NCBI GenBank assembly: GCA_903945175.1
Contig: CAJAUM010000013.1
Span: 1 to 42,604 of the forward strand
Length of the DNA stretch: 42,604 bases
Source of the DNA: an uncultured Bacteroidales bacterium
GTDB taxonomy: Bacteria; Bacteroidota; Bacteroidia; Bacteroidales; FEN-979
Direction of reading: 5' to 3'
The notes below the pieces were generated by a model. The model made no database searches and was not told the DNA's origin. It worked only from the letters and a program-made list of their open reading frames with translations. Position 1 is the stretch's first letter. Each line of letters starts with the position of its first letter. Positions 40,896 to 42,604 of the stretch are shown one piece after another. A program made the translations under genes and the position numbers.

Positions 40896-41484
40896 GAATA
40901 CCTTGAATCTGGACCTTGACAAACGTTATACTTACGCCGACTATCTTACCTGGATGGATGATGTGAGGCGTGAATTATTCGACGGATTCATTAAATTGAT
41001 GAAACCGGCGCCATCGAGAAGGCATCAGGAATTATCGGTTAATTTGACCGTATTATTAGGCGCTTTTTTAATTCATAAAAAATGTAAACTTTACCATGCA
41101 CCTTCGGATGTACGTTTTCCAAAAAACAAATCTTCAAAAAGCGATAAGCAGATTTTTACCGTTCTGCAACCCGATTTATACATTGTTTGCGACCTTTCCA
41201 AATTAGATGACCGGGGTTGTTTGGGAGTGCCGGACCTGATTATCGAGATTATTTCGCCAAAAAACTCCAAGCGTGATTTAAAAGATAAATTTGAAATTTA
41301 TCAGCAACATGGCGTTCGCGAATACTGGATTGTGGGACCCAACGATGAAACTGTAAACGTGTTTGTTTTAGATGAAAACGGGAAATTTCAATTTAAAGGC
41401 CTCTATGCCAATGATGATACAATCCCGGTAAATATCTTCAATGGTGATCTGAAAGTTGATCTTACCGAGGTTTTCCTGCCGTAA
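40894..41484 (+). CDS. Uma2 family (DUF820) restriction-endonuclease-fold protein (196 aa)
   Basis: The PD-(D/E)XK-like core is visible: RYTYADYLTWMDD start helix, ELFDGFIKLM, HQELSVNLTVLLGAF, and VLQPDLYIVCD followed by GVPDLIIEIISPKNSKRDLKDKFEIYQQHGVREYWIV, in which Asp, Glu and Lys form the putative active site. Uma2 proteins are abundant in cyanobacteria and patchy in Bacteroidota; their function is unknown. The start at 40894 (MNTLNLDLD) is preferred over 40840. Codon usage is more AT-rich than in neighbouring genes, and the gene lies between two gene remnants, which suggests horizontal gain. Confidence 0.85.
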   Translation: MNTLNLDLDKRYTYADYLTWMDDVRRELFDGFIKLMKPAPSRRHQELSVNLTVLLGAFLIHKKCKLYHAPSDVRFPKNKSSKSDKQIFTVLQPDLYIVCDLSKLDDRGCLGVPDLIIEIISPKNSKRDLKDKFEIYQQHGVREYWIVGPNDETVNVFVLDENGKFQFKGLYANDDTIPVNIFNGDLKVDLTEVFLP

Positions 41485-41505
41485 AGTAAAAAAACAGTAG
41501 GACAT

Positions 41506-41936
41506 CTAACTCAATTTCTGAATTTCTTCGTTGGAAAGCCCTGTTGATTTGATGATAACATCAATGTCAACCCCGGCATGAAGGAGATTTTTAGCTATTT
41601 CCATTTTGCCTTCAGCTTTGCCTTTTATCTCACCTTTCTTAAAAAAATAAATCCACTCATCCAATGTGTCTTTGGCTACATCATTGAACTGGTTGACCTT
41701 TATAACGTAATATTCAGGATGAATTTTCGAGATGTTTTCGGTGTGGTATAAACTTTCCTGGTCTTTGGATAGTTTTAAAATATCGTGTTTATGAATGCCT
41801 TTAAACTCGGTTGTGCCGTGGTAAATAAAATCCGCAACAAATAGTCGGCCTTTTTTTAACGGATTCTGAAATCTAAAACCGGGAACGTTTTATTGTTAAA
41901 GGTGCATTCCGCCATCGTTTCATCACTCCACCCGCT
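41506..41936 (-). pseudogene. Rpn/PD-(D/E)XK nuclease family transposase remnant, frameshifted and 5'-truncated
   Basis: The downstream frame reads FQNPLKKGRLFVADFIYHGT, then KGIHKHDILKLSKDQESLYH, ENISKIHPEYYVIKVNQFND and KAEGKMEIAKNLL, ending NEEIQKLS at TAG 41506-41508; this is the C-terminal part of the Rpn recombination-promoting nuclease/putative transposase family. The upstream piece WSDETMAECTFNNKTFPVLD continues it in another frame and stops at CGT TAA. The join at about 41860-41875 (AGATTTCAGAAT) is explained by loss of one copy of a 7-nt AGATTTC duplication. An in-frame TAA at 41937-41939 and absence of the catalytic N-terminus confirm that the gene is dead. Confidence 0.75.
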
Positions 41937-42064
41937 TTATTGATTCTGTTTTATAGCGAAGAAATTATTTATCAGCCAGTTTCTTCCAGGGGGGCTTCGC
42001 GTTTCTCGTTACAGACCTGATACAGCCGTGTACACTCTGGGACAGGGACTCTTTGTCATAAAAA

Positions 42065-42102
42065 CCCAGACATTCGCGGCCAACAATGACCGGAATGTCT
42101 GG
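42065..42102 (-). terminator. Intrinsic terminator of the right-edge T9SS gene
   Basis: CCAGACATTC (42066-42075) and GAATGTCTGG (42093-42102) form a 10-bp perfect stem with a 17-nt loop, followed on the minus strand by GTTTTTATG. It lies 36 nt after the stop at 42138. Confidence 0.65.
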
Positions 42103-42137
42103 AATGAATATGAGAAATTGATTTTTCCGCTTTTGTT

Positions 42138-42604
42138 TTACTCTTTAATGATGATCCTTCGGACGATCTTTTGCCCGTTGGTGGTGATGAGCACGGTGTA
42201 GACTCCCGGAGGAGTAGGCCTGAGGTCGATCTGCTGTTCCGATCGTCCAGATACCCTGACATCCTTTCTTTCGAAGATCAACTGTCCGAGCGTGTTAAAG
42301 ATATATTCATCGAATGTGTTCGGAACAGGGGAGGTGATGGAGAGGGTGAAGCGGCCCTCGTTCGGCACGGGATAGAGGTTAAACTGAGCTCCGCCGATCT
42401 CTTCCATGCCGGTGATGAGCACGTAGAGATGGTTGGAAGTATCGGAACCGCAGCTGTTGAGGGTAACCTGCGACCAGTACCAGCCTGTGAGGGTGGCAAG
42501 GTAGATGGTATCGGTGGCTCCCGGGATTGCGCTGCCGCTTCCGCCCTGTGTGGGGGAGTAGTACCACTGGTTGCCCTGTTGTGCAGTTGAACTGAGCGTG
42601 TCGC
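42138..42604 (-). CDS. C-terminal part of a T9SS-secreted protein (5' end outside the window)
   Basis: The frame is open to the right edge. It begins with the end of an Ig-like/immunoglobulin-type module (GNQWYYSP, IPGATDTIYLATLTGWYWS, LNSCGSD) and ends with a type A T9SS sorting domain: NLYPVPNEGRFTLSITS, FNTLGQLIFERKDVRVSG and QQIDLRPTPPGVYTVL. The sorting domain directs outer-membrane translocation and C-terminal processing. It is the closest relative in the window of the orphan tail at 11462-11671. The cargo domain is not visible. Confidence 0.88.
   Translation of the reverse strand, partial: DTLSSTAQQGNQWYYSPTQGGSGSAIPGATDTIYLATLTGWYWSQVTLNSCGSDTSNHLYVLITGMEEIGGAQFNLYPVPNEGRFTLSITSPVPNTFDEYIFNTLGQLIFERKDVRVSGRSEQQIDLRPTPPGVYTVLITTNGQKIVRRIIIKE

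Noticed and set aside
42041-42130. Plus-strand frame reading RPDTAVYTLGQGLFVIKTQT
   Set aside because: It is the exact antisense phase of the minus-strand frame noted in the findings, lacks a start, and cannot be chosen over it without a database search.

Overview
The window comes from an uncultured-type member of the Bacteroidota. Evidence: at least three proteins end in type IX secretion (T9SS) C-terminal sorting domains, promoters fit the Bacteroidota TTG-N19/20-TAnnTTTG pattern rather than the sigma70 consensus, lipoproteins carry relaxed lipoboxes, and ribosome binding sites are weak or absent. I saw no tRNA, rRNA or CRISPR array.

Layout. 1-5130 (minus strand): cell-envelope genes. These are a signal-peptide metallophosphoesterase cut by the left edge, two small unknown proteins, a soluble PAS histidine kinase, two L,D-transpeptidase-type proteins of different subfamilies and a small lipoprotein. 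5280-10098 (plus): a compact glucose-6-phosphate operon, gnd-zwf-pgl-pgi, covering the oxidative pentose phosphate branch plus the isomerase. 10102-11685: an AAA/DUF4143 ATPase behind three 32-bp repeats, then a scar holding only the 3' tails of two divergent genes and a bidirectional terminator.

11686-20451 (minus) is the most unusual part. A four-gene redox operon encodes a PstS-like periplasmic domain fused through a membrane helix to a GcvH-like domain, a HybA-like Tat-exported ferredoxin with four [4Fe-4S] clusters, a HybB/NrfD membrane quinone-type subunit, and a second membrane-anchored GcvH-like protein. It ends at a strong terminator and is followed by a heme-motif (CXXCH) sensor kinase, a sigma54-activating response regulator and an archaemetzincin. 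No catalytic subunit (hydrogenase, molybdopterin enzyme, multiheme cytochrome) is encoded with it. Upstream lie a sigma54-like -24/-12 element and 17-bp TGTTG-N7-CAACA palindromes at distances typical of enhancer sites, so the two-component pair probably controls the operon. I consider this the best candidate for an undescribed system.

20452-25898 (plus): two T9SS-secreted proteins, one with Ig-like/FnIII domains, the other with about ten PKD-like repeats. 25907-32716 (minus): a B12-binding radical SAM/DUF4070 enzyme, an HdeD-family membrane protein, an M16 peptidase and an acyl-CoA ligase. 32807-40739 (mostly plus): a small membrane-anchored protein with an Ldh-family dehydrogenase, a BlaI/BlaR-type repressor-sensor pair with a TonB_C fusion and a TPR protein, an alpha/beta hydrolase (minus), an S41 carboxy-terminal protease, and Fe/Mn superoxide dismutase. 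40741-42604: a decaying accessory end with a possible gene tail, a Uma2-family nuclease-fold protein, a frameshifted Rpn/PD-(D/E)XK pseudogene and the 3' part of another T9SS protein.

A second theme is short tandem repeats with 7- or 8-bp units at gene junctions (gnd/zwf, M16/hdeD, after the S41 protease, in the blaI leader). In three of the four the unit contains TGA, giving stop codons in all three frames of the upstream gene's strand.
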